From Hymenobacter sediminicola (lineage in GTDB: Bacteria > Bacteroidota > Bacteroidia > Cytophagales > Hymenobacteraceae): a DNA stretch of 64,000 nucleotides. Positions 41,754-52,279 of the stretch are shown in pieces (within the stretch, counting starts at the first letter, position 1; each line of letters starts with the position of its first letter). The notes beneath the pieces were generated by a model that saw nothing but the letters and a program-made list of their open reading frames with translations, was not told the DNA's origin and made no database searches. The stretch is from the NCBI RefSeq assembly GCF_014250515.1, contig NZ_CP060202.1, positions 369,001 to 433,000 of the forward strand, read 5' to 3'. A program made the translations under genes and the position numbers.

Positions 41754-42074
41754 ATGCGTTTCCTGCTCCTGCTTCTCGGCCTGTTCTGTTTCTCTGCTGC
41801 TGACGTGTCGGCGCAGATTGTGAAGACCAACCAAAAGGTCCAGAACCGCCGCGCCCTGCGCGACGCCCGCAAGTACCCGGCGCCGTACAAGGACTCGCAC
41901 CTGGCCGTGAACAAGGACGACCTAAAACGGGAAGGCGGGGGCCGCTCTGTAGAGGCCGAAGACGACCGGGATAGTTATAAGTTCGACAATACCGGGGCTG
42001 CCCGCGTAAGTGAACCAAGCTACCCTGCTTTACGTCTTCGGAAGAAGAAAAAAGACAACGCGGCTACCAACTAA
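41754..42074 (+). CDS. Small secreted charged protein
   Basis: A 106-residue protein with a signal peptide (1-20, VSA-QIV). The mature part is rich in Lys, Arg, Asp and Glu, with no cysteines, and ends ALRLRKKKKDNAATN. The family is unknown. It lies between the basic lipoprotein and ytxJ and is spaced 12 bases from the latter, so co-transcription is likely. Confidence 0.6.
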   Translation: MRFLLLLLGLFCFSAADVSAQIVKTNQKVQNRRALRDARKYPAPYKDSHLAVNKDDLKREGGGRSVEAEDDRDSYKFDNTGAARVSEPSYPALRLRKKKKDNAATN

Positions 42075-42086
42075 CCACTCTTGGCT

Positions 42087-42428
42087 ATGACTCCCTGGCT
42101 CCCCCTGACCCAACCCGAACAACTCCTGGATATCGTGCGCGAGTCGCAGGAAGCACCAGTTATCATCTTTAAGCACAGCACTTCCTGCTCCATCAGCGCT
42201 GCGGCCAAAGGCAAGCTGGAGCGCCAATGGGCCGATGCTGGGCTGGATGACACCAAGATATACTACCTGGATTTGCTGCGTTTCCGCCCTATCTCCAACG
42301 AAATAGCACAGAAATTTGGCGTGCAGCATGAGTCTCCGCAACTACTCCTGATTCAGGACGGAGAGTGCCGCTACGATGCCTCGCACATGGGCATCCGGCT
42401 GAGCGACGTAAAGCAAGCAGTCAAATAG
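42087..42428 (+). CDS. ytxJ: YtxJ, bacillithiol-system thioredoxin-like protein
   Basis: A 113-residue single thioredoxin-fold domain: APVIIFKHSTSCSISAAAKGKLERQW, with the monothiol site T-S-C-S-I-S, then QLLLIQDGECRYDASHMGI with the cis-Pro loop E-S-P-Q. YtxJ proteins (DUF2847) are thought to be monothiol bacilliredoxins removing bacillithiol from proteins in the cytoplasm. Bacteroidota of this kind make bacillithiol. The ATG at 42087 is chosen over a TTG at 42081. Confidence 0.88.
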   Translation: MTPWLPLTQPEQLLDIVRESQEAPVIIFKHSTSCSISAAAKGKLERQWADAGLDDTKIYYLDLLRFRPISNEIAQKFGVQHESPQLLLIQDGECRYDASHMGIRLSDVKQAVK

Positions 42429-42442
42429 ACCGTTATCGGCTA

Positions 42443-42480
42443 AAAAAAGAACGCCCTGCAGTAGCGGGGCGTTCTTTTTT
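42443..42480. terminator. Bidirectional terminator between ytxJ and the OsmC gene
   Basis: The stem AAAAAAGAACGCCC / GGGGCGTTCTTTTTT gives an A-run before and a T-run after, so it works for both convergent genes. Confidence 0.85.
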
Positions 42481-42500
42481 GGCTGTTGAATTGGCCCACG

Positions 42501-42908
42501 TTAGCCAGCGTACTCAAACTGAACCTCCTGCTGGATTTCCGGGTTGAGGCTAAGAGCCACCGGACAGGTGCGGGCAGCATTTTCGAGCAGCACACGCTCC
42601 TTTTCTGTGAGCGAGGCCGGTAGCCGAAAATGCACGTCAATCTGCCGGATACGCCGCGGCTCGGTAGCCATGTGCTTAGTCACGTCGTACGTGACACCAG
42701 TCAGATCCAGGTTGTGGCGTTCGGCCACAATTCCCATAATGGTCATCATGCAGGAGCCCAGCGCGGCACTAACCAAGTCGGTTGGTGAAAACGCTTCGCC
42801 CCGGCCGTGGTTATCCACGGGAGCATCGGTCAGAATGGTGCTGCCGGAGGCGGAATGGGTGGCTTCGGTGCGCAAGTGGCCGGCGTAGCGGGCGGTGGCA
42901 GTGCTCAT
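42501..42908 (-). CDS. OsmC-family peroxiredoxin-like protein
   Basis: A 135-residue OsmC/Ohr-fold protein. The two catalytic cysteines are in SAALGSCMMTIMGIVAE and NAARTCPVALSLNPEI, the standard pair, so it should reduce organic hydroperoxides in the cytoplasm using a low-molecular-weight thiol. EAFSPTDLVSAALGSC is the usual motif. The ATG at 42908 is chosen; 42941 would add 11 residues over the promoter. The divergent gene at 43036 starts from a promoter two bases away. Confidence 0.88.
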   Translation of the reverse strand: MSTATARYAGHLRTEATHSASGSTILTDAPVDNHGRGEAFSPTDLVSAALGSCMMTIMGIVAERHNLDLTGVTYDVTKHMATEPRRIRQIDVHFRLPASLTEKERVLLENAARTCPVALSLNPEIQQEVQFEYAG

Positions 42909-42952
42909 AGTTGAATCAGGTAGGAAGTAAGTTCGCAACAAGATGATGCTCG

Positions 42953-42970
42953 CAAATTTACGTACTTTCG
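42953..42970. promoter_or_regulatory. Back-to-back -7 boxes for the OsmC gene and the 43036 gene
   Basis: On the minus strand TAAATTTG (42953-42960) leads to the OsmC gene. On the plus strand TACTTTCG (42963-42970, one mismatch) leads to the 43036 gene. The boxes are two bases apart, so the polymerases must compete. Confidence 0.5.
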
Positions 42971-43035
42971 ACAGGCTGCCCGCCGGGCACCCCGGTCGGT
43001 CCGTCTTTCCATACGTCCTAGCCCCTTTGCGTCCC

Positions 43036-43821
43036 GTGCGACATATACTCTCTCTTGCCAGCCTGCTGGCGCTGCTTAGTCCGCTTGCTGCTCAGGCGCA
43101 GGGTGCGGCCGCTGCCCCCAACGACGACCCCTCTTACCGCAAGGAATTTGTATACGGCCTCAACTTCAACACGCGAGGTGGTCTGATTGGCGGCCTTTCG
43201 GTGCGCTCTTCGCGGGTTCTTAACGAGAAATGGTCGCGCTACTGGAGCATTGAGGGCGTAGAGGTGAAGCACCCGAAAGAGCGTCGGCTGCCCAGCTACA
43301 ACGGTGGCTCTTTTGTGCGCGACAAGGCCAACTACATGTTTGTGCTACGGCCCACGGTAGGAGTGCAGCGCGTGATTTTTCGCAAGGCACCTGAGTCTGG
43401 TGTGCAGGTGAACGGGTTGTTTGGCGCCGGCCCATCCATTGGGTTGTTGATGCCTTATTATGTGTACTACGACTACACGGACCGCAATAGCCAAGGCCAG
43501 GCCACTGGCCCCGACGACATCCGCGCCGAAGCCTACGACCCACAGAAACATTCCAATATCAACCTGATTTTCGACCGGGCCCCGCTCTTTTCGGGCATCA
43601 ATGAGGTAAAGCCCTATGTAGGTGCCCACGTTCGGGGGGCGCTTAGCTTTGAGTATGGCCGCTACCGCGACGCCGTGGCGGGCATCGAAACCGGATTTCT
43701 ACTAGAGCTTTATGCTAAGCGGCCGTCCATTATCCGCTCCCTCAACGTGGATGACAACACCATCAACAACCGGTTCTACCCATCTGTGTACCTCACCATT
43801 TATTTAGGCTCGAGAAGCTGA
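43036..43821 (+). CDS. Outer-membrane beta-barrel-like protein of unknown function
   Basis: A 261-residue protein. A GTG at 43036 gives an ideal signal peptide (RHILSLASLLALLSPLAAQA), so it is preferred over the ATG at 42943, which adds 31 unlikely residues. The mature part has amphipathic strands (EFVYGLNFNTRGGLIGGLSVRSS, ESGVQVNGLFGAGPSIGLLM) and ends YPSVYLTIYLGSRS. This looks like a small outer-membrane barrel conserved in Bacteroidota. No function is known to me. Confidence 0.65.
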   Translation: MRHILSLASLLALLSPLAAQAQGAAAAPNDDPSYRKEFVYGLNFNTRGGLIGGLSVRSSRVLNEKWSRYWSIEGVEVKHPKERRLPSYNGGSFVRDKANYMFVLRPTVGVQRVIFRKAPESGVQVNGLFGAGPSIGLLMPYYVYYDYTDRNSQGQATGPDDIRAEAYDPQKHSNINLIFDRAPLFSGINEVKPYVGAHVRGALSFEYGRYRDAVAGIETGFLLELYAKRPSIIRSLNVDDNTINNRFYPSVYLTIYLGSRS

Positions 43822-43850
43822 TTTTCTGGGAGTGGCCGTCTTCATCAGCA

Positions 43851-43908
43851 AATGAGACTTGATTTGTCCGGCTCCACAGGGCTGTGGCAAACAAAGTCTC
43901 ATTTTTTG
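43851..43908 (+). terminator. Terminator before lipA
   Basis: The outer stem AATGAGACTT / AAGTCTCATT and an inner CCACAG/CTGTGG stem are followed by a T-run. It ends the 43036 gene. Confidence 0.8.
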
Positions 43909-43952
43909 TGTCTCACTAGCTGGCATCCGCCCCGCATTCCTACTTACCCCCT

Positions 43953-43960
43953 TACCTTTG
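43953..43960 (+). promoter_or_regulatory. Promoter -7 box of lipA (TACCTTTG)
   Basis: An exact TAnnTTTG match whose last base is only four bases before the ATG at 43965, as for rlmN. The mRNA should be almost leaderless. Confidence 0.6.
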
Positions 43961-43964
43961 TAGC

Positions 43965-44870
43965 ATGGAAGATTTGCTGCTGACCTTGCCTATCATACAG
44001 CCCGAACCCGTAGCGCCCGCTAAGGCGCGCAAGCCAGACTGGTTGCGGGTGAAGCTGCCTGTAGGCCCTGAATACGCGGCTGTTCGCCGCTTAGTGGATG
44101 AACATAAGCTGCACACCATTTGTGAAAGCGGCAACTGCCCCAACATGGGGGAGTGCTGGGGTGCCGGCACCGCCACTTTTATGATTCTGGGCAACGTGTG
44201 CACACGCTCCTGCTCGTTTTGCGCAGTAGCCACCGGCCGCCCTACCGAATATGACCTCGACGAACCCCGCCGTGTGGCTGAAGCCATTCAGCTGATGGGG
44301 GTGAAGCATGCTGTCATCACATCCGTAAACCGCGACGAACTCAAGGACCGGGGCGCCAGCGTGTGGTACGAAACAGTGGTGCAAACCAAGCGCCTCTCGC
44401 CCGAAACCACCATCGAAACGCTGATTCCAGACGTGAAAGCCAACTGGGACGCCTTAGATACGATGATTGCCGGCGGCCAAGAAGTGGTGTCGCACAATAT
44501 GGAAACCGTAGGTAGCCTCTACCGGCTCGTACGCCCGCAAGGCAAGTACGACCGGAGCTTGGAGCAGATTCGCCGGACCAAAGAGGTTGGGCGGCGCACC
44601 AAGTCGGGTATCATGCTAGGGCTGGGCGAAACCAAAGATGAGATGTACAAGGCAATGGATGACCTGGTAGCCAATGGCCTCGACATCCTGACGCTGGGCC
44701 AATACCTGCAGCCCACCAAGCGCCACTTGGAAGTCGCCGAATTTATCCACCCTGACCTGTTTGCGCACTACCGCGAGGAAGGCTTGGCTCGCGGCCTGAA
44801 ATACGTAGAGAGCGGCCCATTGGTGCGCAGCTCCTACCACGCCGAGCGCCACGTAAATGTGCCGATTTAG
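43965..44870 (+). CDS. lipA: Lipoyl synthase
   Basis: A 301-residue radical SAM enzyme that inserts two sulfurs into protein-bound octanoyl groups. Both iron-sulfur sites are intact: the auxiliary cluster in [13 protein letters not shown] and the radical SAM motif CTRSCSFC. The Ser ligand of the auxiliary cluster is in [12 protein letters not shown] near the end. The product lipoate serves the glycine cleavage system and the two 2-oxo acid dehydrogenase complexes whose components are encoded here. lipB is not adjacent. Confidence 0.95.
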   Translation: MEDLLLTLPIIQPEPVAPAKARKPDWLRVKLPVGPEYAAVRRLVDEHKLHTICESGNCPNMGECWGAGTATFMILGNVCTRSCSFCAVATGRPTEYDLDEPRRVAEAIQLMGVKHAVITSVNRDELKDRGASVWYETVVQTKRLSPETTIETLIPDVKANWDALDTMIAGGQEVVSHNMETVGSLYRLVRPQGKYDRSLEQIRRTKEVGRRTKSGIMLGLGETKDEMYKAMDDLVANGLDILTLGQYLQPTKRHLEVAEFIHPDLFAHYREEGLARGLKYVESGPLVRSSYHAERHVNVPI

Positions 44871-44891
44871 TCGGCGCCTGATTTCTAATCG

Positions 44892-44925
44892 AAAAAAGCC
44901 CCGTCTGACTTCAGATGGGGCTTTT
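44892..44925. terminator. Bidirectional terminator after lipA
   Basis: The stem AAAAAGCCCC-G-TCTGA / TCAGA-T-GGGGCTTTTT between convergent lipA and the 44934 gene. Confidence 0.85.
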
Positions 44926-44933
44926 TGCTTTCC

Positions 44934-45602
44934 TTATTTTCGGCGAGCGGCGTCGCGCCGGTCCTGCTGCTCGTAAACATACGCTTGCAAATTGTCGTTG
45001 CTGACAAATAGTAGTCGTACTGACTGACCCTGCGCCAGCATCCCATTGCGCTTAGTTGCTTCTATCAGACGGCGGCTCTGGCGGCCCATGAAGCGGCTCC
45101 ATTGCACTACTACCGTATAGTCGGTGGCGGGCTGAGGTGGCAAAAGATGGCCTTCGGGAGTGCGCAGATAGCTCAAATAGGTAGTCAATGGCAGAATAGT
45201 ATCGAGGGGAGCCTGTGGGGCAGGCGGAAATTGGTTCAGGCCGCCCTGATAGTTCCAGTTGATATTCGGGAAACCACCCCCAGCATAACAATTGACGTAG
45301 AAACAGCGCAGTTGGCCTGTGGCGTCGTAGTAGGAGACTTGTAAGGGCTGGTAATGATTCTTGACTGCCACCGAGTCGCGGTTGTACTGGCGCGCCAGAA
45401 ACTGCCGGTAGCTGGTGTCAAGCTGTACCAGTTGCGCTTGTTCGATGCCGTAGCGTTTAGCTAGTTGGCGCAACTCCGGGCCCGGCACCTGCCGCAACCC
45501 TCTGATACCGTAGATGCTTTGGAACACAGTCTGGCATCCTGTTAGTAAACCGAACAAGCCTGTACCTACCGCTAAGGCAATAATTCTTACGTATTGGTGC
45601 AT
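44934..45602 (-). CDS. Lipoprotein of unknown function behind a terminator
   Basis: A 222-residue lipoprotein with lipobox LLTGC. The body has ELRQLAKRYGIEQAQLVQLDTSYRQFL, then YYDATGQLRCFYVNCYAGGGFPNINWNYQGGLNQFPP and DTILPLTTYLSYLRTPEG. The pattern of strands and two nearby Cys (C-F-Y-V-N-C) suggests a small alpha/beta fold, possibly thioredoxin-like, but without an active-site pair. I do not recognise it. The ATG follows directly on the T-run of the terminator at 45603, so the gene has no room for a promoter of its own. Confidence 0.6.
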   Translation of the reverse strand: MHQYVRIIALAVGTGLFGLLTGCQTVFQSIYGIRGLRQVPGPELRQLAKRYGIEQAQLVQLDTSYRQFLARQYNRDSVAVKNHYQPLQVSYYDATGQLRCFYVNCYAGGGFPNINWNYQGGLNQFPPAPQAPLDTILPLTTYLSYLRTPEGHLLPPQPATDYTVVVQWSRFMGRQSRRLIEATKRNGMLAQGQSVRLLFVSNDNLQAYVYEQQDRRDAARRK

Positions 45603-45634
45603 AAAAAAGCCTCTTTCCGAATGAAGAGGCTTTT
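45603..45634 (-). terminator. Intrinsic terminator ending at a start codon
   Basis: On the minus strand the stem AAAAGCCTCTT / AAGAGGCTTTT is followed by TTTTTT and then the ATG of the 45602 gene. It terminates the DUF4136 gene but also lies in the leader of the next one, so read-through would control that gene. Confidence 0.8.
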
Positions 45635-45667
45635 CTAGAATCAACGGTTGCAATTCCTTGCTTTTAA

Positions 45668-46267
45668 TTAGCGGCGCACATTAGCATCCTGGGGTGGGAA
45701 TGTGCCTAGAATGCTGTTGACGATGCGGTATACTTCGGGTTCCGAAATGGTCTGCTTGTCCACTTGGGCCTGTCCTTGTCCGCGCCATGCCAGTTCCTTG
45801 CGGCGAGAATCCACGAAGTCGATAATGACCGTGCCAGCCTTGTAGTTCGTAACGTAACCGCTATTATACAAGCCCCCATAACGGTATCCATACGGGTAGC
45901 CGTAAGGACCAAAACCACCATAATTGGCCTGCTGCTTATCTTCTACTTTGGCCGAGTAGGCCACGTACAGGTCGCCACCCTTCTCAGTATAGGAAATGCC
46001 CTTGGAGGTCATCTCCCGCTCAATGGCAGTTCGGATGCGTTTATCTAAAAACGACTGGTAGCCCTGAGCCGGACCACCTTCCGTGTCATTGGTCTGTGTA
46101 GGGTACCACGACCAGGTTTTGAAAGCTTGGAAATTGACAGAATGGTCGAAATCAGAAGTGACGCCAACCCGGGAAGAGGCCGCGCAACCAGCTGTTCCGA
46201 ACAGTATGGCTGTACTCACAGCCAGTAATGTGGCAGTACGGCCAAAAAAACGAGTGAAACGAGTCAT
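45668..46267 (-). CDS. DUF4136 lipoprotein
   Basis: A 199-residue lipoprotein (lipobox GTAGC, Cys28). The DUF4136 pattern is clear: GVTSDFDHSVNFQAFKTWSWYP, then DKRIRTAIEREMTSKGISYTEKGGDLYVAYSAK, a Gly/Tyr-rich insert YGGFGPYGYPYGYRYGGLYN, and GTVIIDFVDSRRKELAWRGQGQA. The family is periplasmic, of unknown function, and common in Bacteroidota and Proteobacteria. A terminator follows. Confidence 0.85.
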   Translation of the reverse strand: MTRFTRFFGRTATLLAVSTAILFGTAGCAASSRVGVTSDFDHSVNFQAFKTWSWYPTQTNDTEGGPAQGYQSFLDKRIRTAIEREMTSKGISYTEKGGDLYVAYSAKVEDKQQANYGGFGPYGYPYGYRYGGLYNSGYVTNYKAGTVIIDFVDSRRKELAWRGQGQAQVDKQTISEPEVYRIVNSILGTFPPQDANVRR

Positions 46268-46478
46268 ATGGAAAGCAAGTAAGAGGAAAACACTAGATGC
46301 CTAGAAACACTCTGCTAAGGGCAGAATAAGGCTTTTGGTTTGTATTATGTCAACATAGCCGTGCCAGCCAACGTTCCACGAAACCTATGTTGAAGCGTCG
46401 CAGCCGGGAAAATTATTGCGGGCAAATTTCAATTCATTTTAGGAATATATCTATCTTACCCAACCCTAAACACTTGCT

Positions 46479-46778
46479 ATGAACCGAACCTTACTCTTTC
46501 TTTTCAGTTCGCTGAGCCTTTTTGCCTGTACTACTACCAAAGAGGATACTAGCGGCTCCCGTACAAGCAAAACTCCTGTTGCCCACAATACAGTGGTAGA
46601 ATGTATTCTGTATGATGGAATGAAAAAGACTTCTCCTCAGCTGGTTACTATTACGGCTGGCACCGAAGTACAGGTTACAGATACCGTGGACTACTATTTT
46701 ATGAAAGCCCGCGTAACCAAAGATGGTAAGACCTACGATGGCTACATGCAGCGGCAGTGCTTCGGCAACCGCAACTAG
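46479..46778 (+). CDS. Small lipoprotein of unknown function
   Basis: A 99-residue lipoprotein with lipobox LFAC (Cys17). The mature part is short strands (TVVECILYDGMKKTSPQLV, TAGTEVQVTDTVDYYFMKARVTKDG, KTYDGYMQRQCF) resembling a compact SH3-like barrel; this is inference from the pattern. Two cysteines, in V-E-C-I and R-Q-C-F, may pair. It has lower GC than its neighbours. A long hairpin follows. Confidence 0.6.
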   Translation: MNRTLLFLFSSLSLFACTTTKEDTSGSRTSKTPVAHNTVVECILYDGMKKTSPQLVTITAGTEVQVTDTVDYYFMKARVTKDGKTYDGYMQRQCFGNRN

Positions 46779-46794
46779 TACCCGGCAAGCATAT

Positions 46795-46844
46795 CCCTAA
46801 GCAAAAGCCCCCGCAACTACAGTTGCGGGGGCTTTTGCTTAGGG
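46795..46844. terminator. Bidirectional terminator with 24-bp perfect arms
   Basis: A perfect inverted repeat with a two-base loop, whose core is AAGCAAAAGCCCCCGCAACT and its complement. It lies between the convergent 46479 gene and gcvP. Confidence 0.85.
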
Positions 46845-46863
46845 GCTTCTACGTCAGAAAGAC

Positions 46864-49788
<2,925 letters not shown>

Positions 49789-49837
49789 AAAAACAGGAGT
49801 GAGGGTGGCAACAAGTAGCTCCGGGAAAGAGCCCAGA

Positions 49838-49845
49838 CAAAGGTA
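49838..49845 (-). promoter_or_regulatory. Promoter -7 box of gcvP (TACCTTTG)
   Basis: An exact TAnnTTTG match on the minus strand, with TTTAAG about 21 bases upstream as a weak -33. The leader is about 45 bases. Confidence 0.6.
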
Positions 49846-49897
49846 GCGCGAAAAGGCTTCACCCTTAAACCGATAAGTGGGCAAATGTTTCGCATCT

Positions 49898-49996
49898 GTC
49901 CTCCTGAACGCAGCAAAGGACCTTTTCACACGGGAACGGCACCGTTTCAGACGCAACCCCCGGCGTAACAAGGTGCTTCGCCCCGCTCAGCAGGAC
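49898..49996. repeat. Inverted pair of the dispersed CTGAGCG-type repeat
   Basis: The left arm (49898-49928) has CCTGAACGCAGCAAAGGACC, and the right arm (49966-49996), read on the other strand, CTGCTGAGCGGGGCGAAGCA. The two arms can pair imperfectly into a long stem. The cores match single copies near 10.1 kb and 13.9 kb. It lies between the divergent gcvP and lysine-type dehydrogenase genes. Confidence 0.5.
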
Positions 49997-50085
49997 AAGG
50001 AGGACGCAGGATGGCTGAGGGACGCGGCAGTGACAGATCAACAATTTTCCGCAGATTTATCCCCCGAACTTCCCATTCCCCCCTC

Positions 50086-51312
50086 ATGCGCCCTATTACT
50101 ATTGGCCTGATCCGTGAAGGCAAAACCCCGCCCGACAAGCGTGTGCCACTCACGCCCAAGAAATGCACCGAAGCTGAAGCTCGCTTCCCCGGCCTCACCA
50201 TCGTTGCGCAGGAAAGTCCCATCCGTTGCTTCTCCGACGACGAATACCGCGCTGCTGGCATTGACGTGCGCCCTGATGTAGCTGATTGCGACATTCTGAT
50301 GGGCGTGAAAGAAGTGCCTGTAGCACAGCTCATTACCAACAAAACCTATCTGTTTTTCTCACACACCGTGAAAAAGCAGCCCGCCAACCGCGAGCTGTTG
50401 CGGCAGGTGCTAGCCAAGAATATCACCCTGATTGATTACGAGATGCTTACCAACGAAAACGGGGAGCGAATTGTGGCTTTCGGACGCTGGGCCGGCATTG
50501 TGGGAGCCTACAATGGACTACTCACCTATGGCCGCAAGCACGGACTGTACGAGCTGAAACCCGCCTACGAGTGCGTGGACATGGAGGACATGCAGGAAGA
50601 GTTCTTCAAAGTGAAAAAGCTGCCGTCCATCAAGATGGTGGTGACGGGCTCGGGCCGTGTGGCCCAGGGGGCAGTGGAGGTGCTGGATTTGATGGGTATC
50701 CGGCGCGTGAGCGTGTACGACTACCTCTACCTCGATTTCAACGAGCCGGTATACACCCAGCTCCGGAGCTCCGACTATAACCGCCGCCGCGACGGCCGGG
50801 TATGGGACACGCCCGATTTCCACCGCCACCCCGAGGAGTACGAAAGCACATTCCGCAACTTTCTGCCCGTTACCAATCTGCTCATTGCCTGCGCATACTG
50901 GCACCCGTCCGCTCCACGTCTGTTTGAGGAGGAAGACACGCGCCGCGCCCATTTCCGCATCGATACCATTGCCGATGTGACCTGCGACGTGGACGGCTCC
51001 ATCCCAACCACCAAGCGCAGCAGTACCATTCAGGAGCCGGCCTTCGACTACAACCCCGCTACCGGCGAGTTAGAGCCAGCTTATTCCAGCGCTGGCAACA
51101 TCACGGTGATGGCCGTAGACAATCTGCCTTGTGAACTGCCTCGCAATGCTTCTCGTGACTTTGGGCGGCAGCTCATTGACAACGTGCTACCTCATTTGGT
51201 GCATGAAGGCAGTGACGAGGTAGTGGAACGCGCCACCATTGCCCGCAACGGTCAGCTAACAGCGCGGTATCAGTACCTTGCCGACTATGTAGCGGAACAG
51301 GCGCTGCGGTAA
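50086..51312 (+). CDS. Saccharopine dehydrogenase-like NAD-dependent oxidoreductase (lysine-forming type)
   Basis: A 408-residue enzyme of the alanine dehydrogenase/transhydrogenase fold. The N-terminal domain has RPITIGLIREGKTPPDKRVPLTP, and the Rossmann loop is GSGRVAQGAVEVLDLMG. ADVTCDVDGSIPTTKRSSTI is found in LYS1-type saccharopine dehydrogenases (lysine-forming) rather than alanine dehydrogenases. It is cytoplasmic. The direction in this organism, lysine breakdown or synthesis, cannot be read. An earlier ATG at 50011 adds low-quality sequence; the start at 50086 fits the family. Confidence 0.82.
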   Translation: MRPITIGLIREGKTPPDKRVPLTPKKCTEAEARFPGLTIVAQESPIRCFSDDEYRAAGIDVRPDVADCDILMGVKEVPVAQLITNKTYLFFSHTVKKQPANRELLRQVLAKNITLIDYEMLTNENGERIVAFGRWAGIVGAYNGLLTYGRKHGLYELKPAYECVDMEDMQEEFFKVKKLPSIKMVVTGSGRVAQGAVEVLDLMGIRRVSVYDYLYLDFNEPVYTQLRSSDYNRRRDGRVWDTPDFHRHPEEYESTFRNFLPVTNLLIACAYWHPSAPRLFEEEDTRRAHFRIDTIADVTCDVDGSIPTTKRSSTIQEPAFDYNPATGELEPAYSSAGNITVMAVDNLPCELPRNASRDFGRQLIDNVLPHLVHEGSDEVVERATIARNGQLTARYQYLADYVAEQALR

Positions 51313-51320
51313 TTCCGAAG

Positions 51321-51360
51321 AAGCAGAAAGGCTGGCTATAATGGCCAGCCTTTCTGCTTT
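51321..51360. terminator. Bidirectional terminator after the 50086 gene
   Basis: The stem AAGCAGAAAGGCTGGC / GCCAGCCTTTCTGCTT with a seven-base loop, between convergent genes. Confidence 0.85.
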
Positions 51361-51376
51361 TCGGAACTGAAACCAA

Positions 51377-52204
51377 TCAGATACGCAACACCGGGTAACG
51401 GGCCTGGACCAACATGTACAAACCGTAAGCCATTAATCCGACAGCTACAATACCCAGCACCGCCGGACCCATACTGGCGAGCAGGTCGAAGGCCTCGTCG
51501 GTGGTGCCTACCGCCGCCGCGCGCGACTGGCGGCCTGCCTGCACAAAGAAGTAGCCAATAATGCCCATTACAATGCCCCGCGCCGTGTAACCAATTTGAC
51601 CGGTACGATACACCAGATTTTGCTGGTTTGCTGGCAGGTCGCTGGCGTTTACGTGCTTATGAAAGGAACCAGAGTAGGCTCTGTAAATCTGGTAAAGGCC
51701 ACTGCCAATAATGATGACACCTGCTGCCATAATAATCCATTCGCCGGCCGGCCAGCTCAGTACTTTGGCCGTGAGGGTCTGTTGGCCATTGGAGCTGCCA
51801 TCAGCAGAGCCACTCCAGGCTAGCTGGGCAGCATACCATGCTAAACTGGCGTAGAGCAGGCCACTGCCAGCGTAGCCCAGGCGTCGGCCAATGCCTTTGG
51901 CGTCGGAGCCCTTATCCTCCGTGTCTACTACGGCCTGCGTGAAGCGCCACACAATGTAGCCGAGCAGCCCAAATGCAACTAGACCCAAAAGCAGCGAGCC
52001 TCCCGGCAGGCTTTGCAAGGTCTGTACCGCTTGCTTTTTGTCGGCTGTCTGCCCTCCCTGTTGTCCGGTGGCGGCCAGAAGTGCCAGTAGCCCTAGCAGG
52101 ACATAGACTATTCCTTTAGCTGCGAAACCGAAACGTGCCAGCGTCTTAAGACCGGAAGAAGGGGAGGAAGGAACAACCGAAAACAACTTTTCAGTAGCTG
52201 ACAT
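51377..52204 (-). CDS. DUF1206 membrane protein
   Basis: A 275-residue protein with six membrane helices in three repeats of two. The repeat headers are FGFAAKGIVYVLLG, LGYAGSGLLYASLA and IGYTARGIVMGIIG, the DUF1206 signature. The family's function is unknown. The ATG at 52204 is chosen over 52228. It is 76 bases after the DprA-like gene on the same strand. Confidence 0.88.
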   Translation of the reverse strand: MSATEKLFSVVPSSPSSGLKTLARFGFAAKGIVYVLLGLLALLAATGQQGGQTADKKQAVQTLQSLPGGSLLLGLVAFGLLGYIVWRFTQAVVDTEDKGSDAKGIGRRLGYAGSGLLYASLAWYAAQLAWSGSADGSSNGQQTLTAKVLSWPAGEWIIMAAGVIIIGSGLYQIYRAYSGSFHKHVNASDLPANQQNLVYRTGQIGYTARGIVMGIIGYFFVQAGRQSRAAAVGTTDEAFDLLASMGPAVLGIVAVGLMAYGLYMLVQARYPVLRI

Positions 52205-52279
52205 AGCGCCGAATGTAACGTGAAACATTCGGCGTTTACGCAGAATACGGCACAGTGGCTATGTTGTGAAATTTGCGGG

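Noticed and set aside
49789..49837. Possible glycine riboswitch before gcvP
   Set aside because: The leader is about 45 bases, too short for a glycine aptamer, and none of its conserved elements are seen.
49789..49971. N-terminal extension of gcvP to 49971
   Set aside because: The extra 61 residues span the promoter box and part of the inverted repeat, and the usual GcvP start is at 49788.
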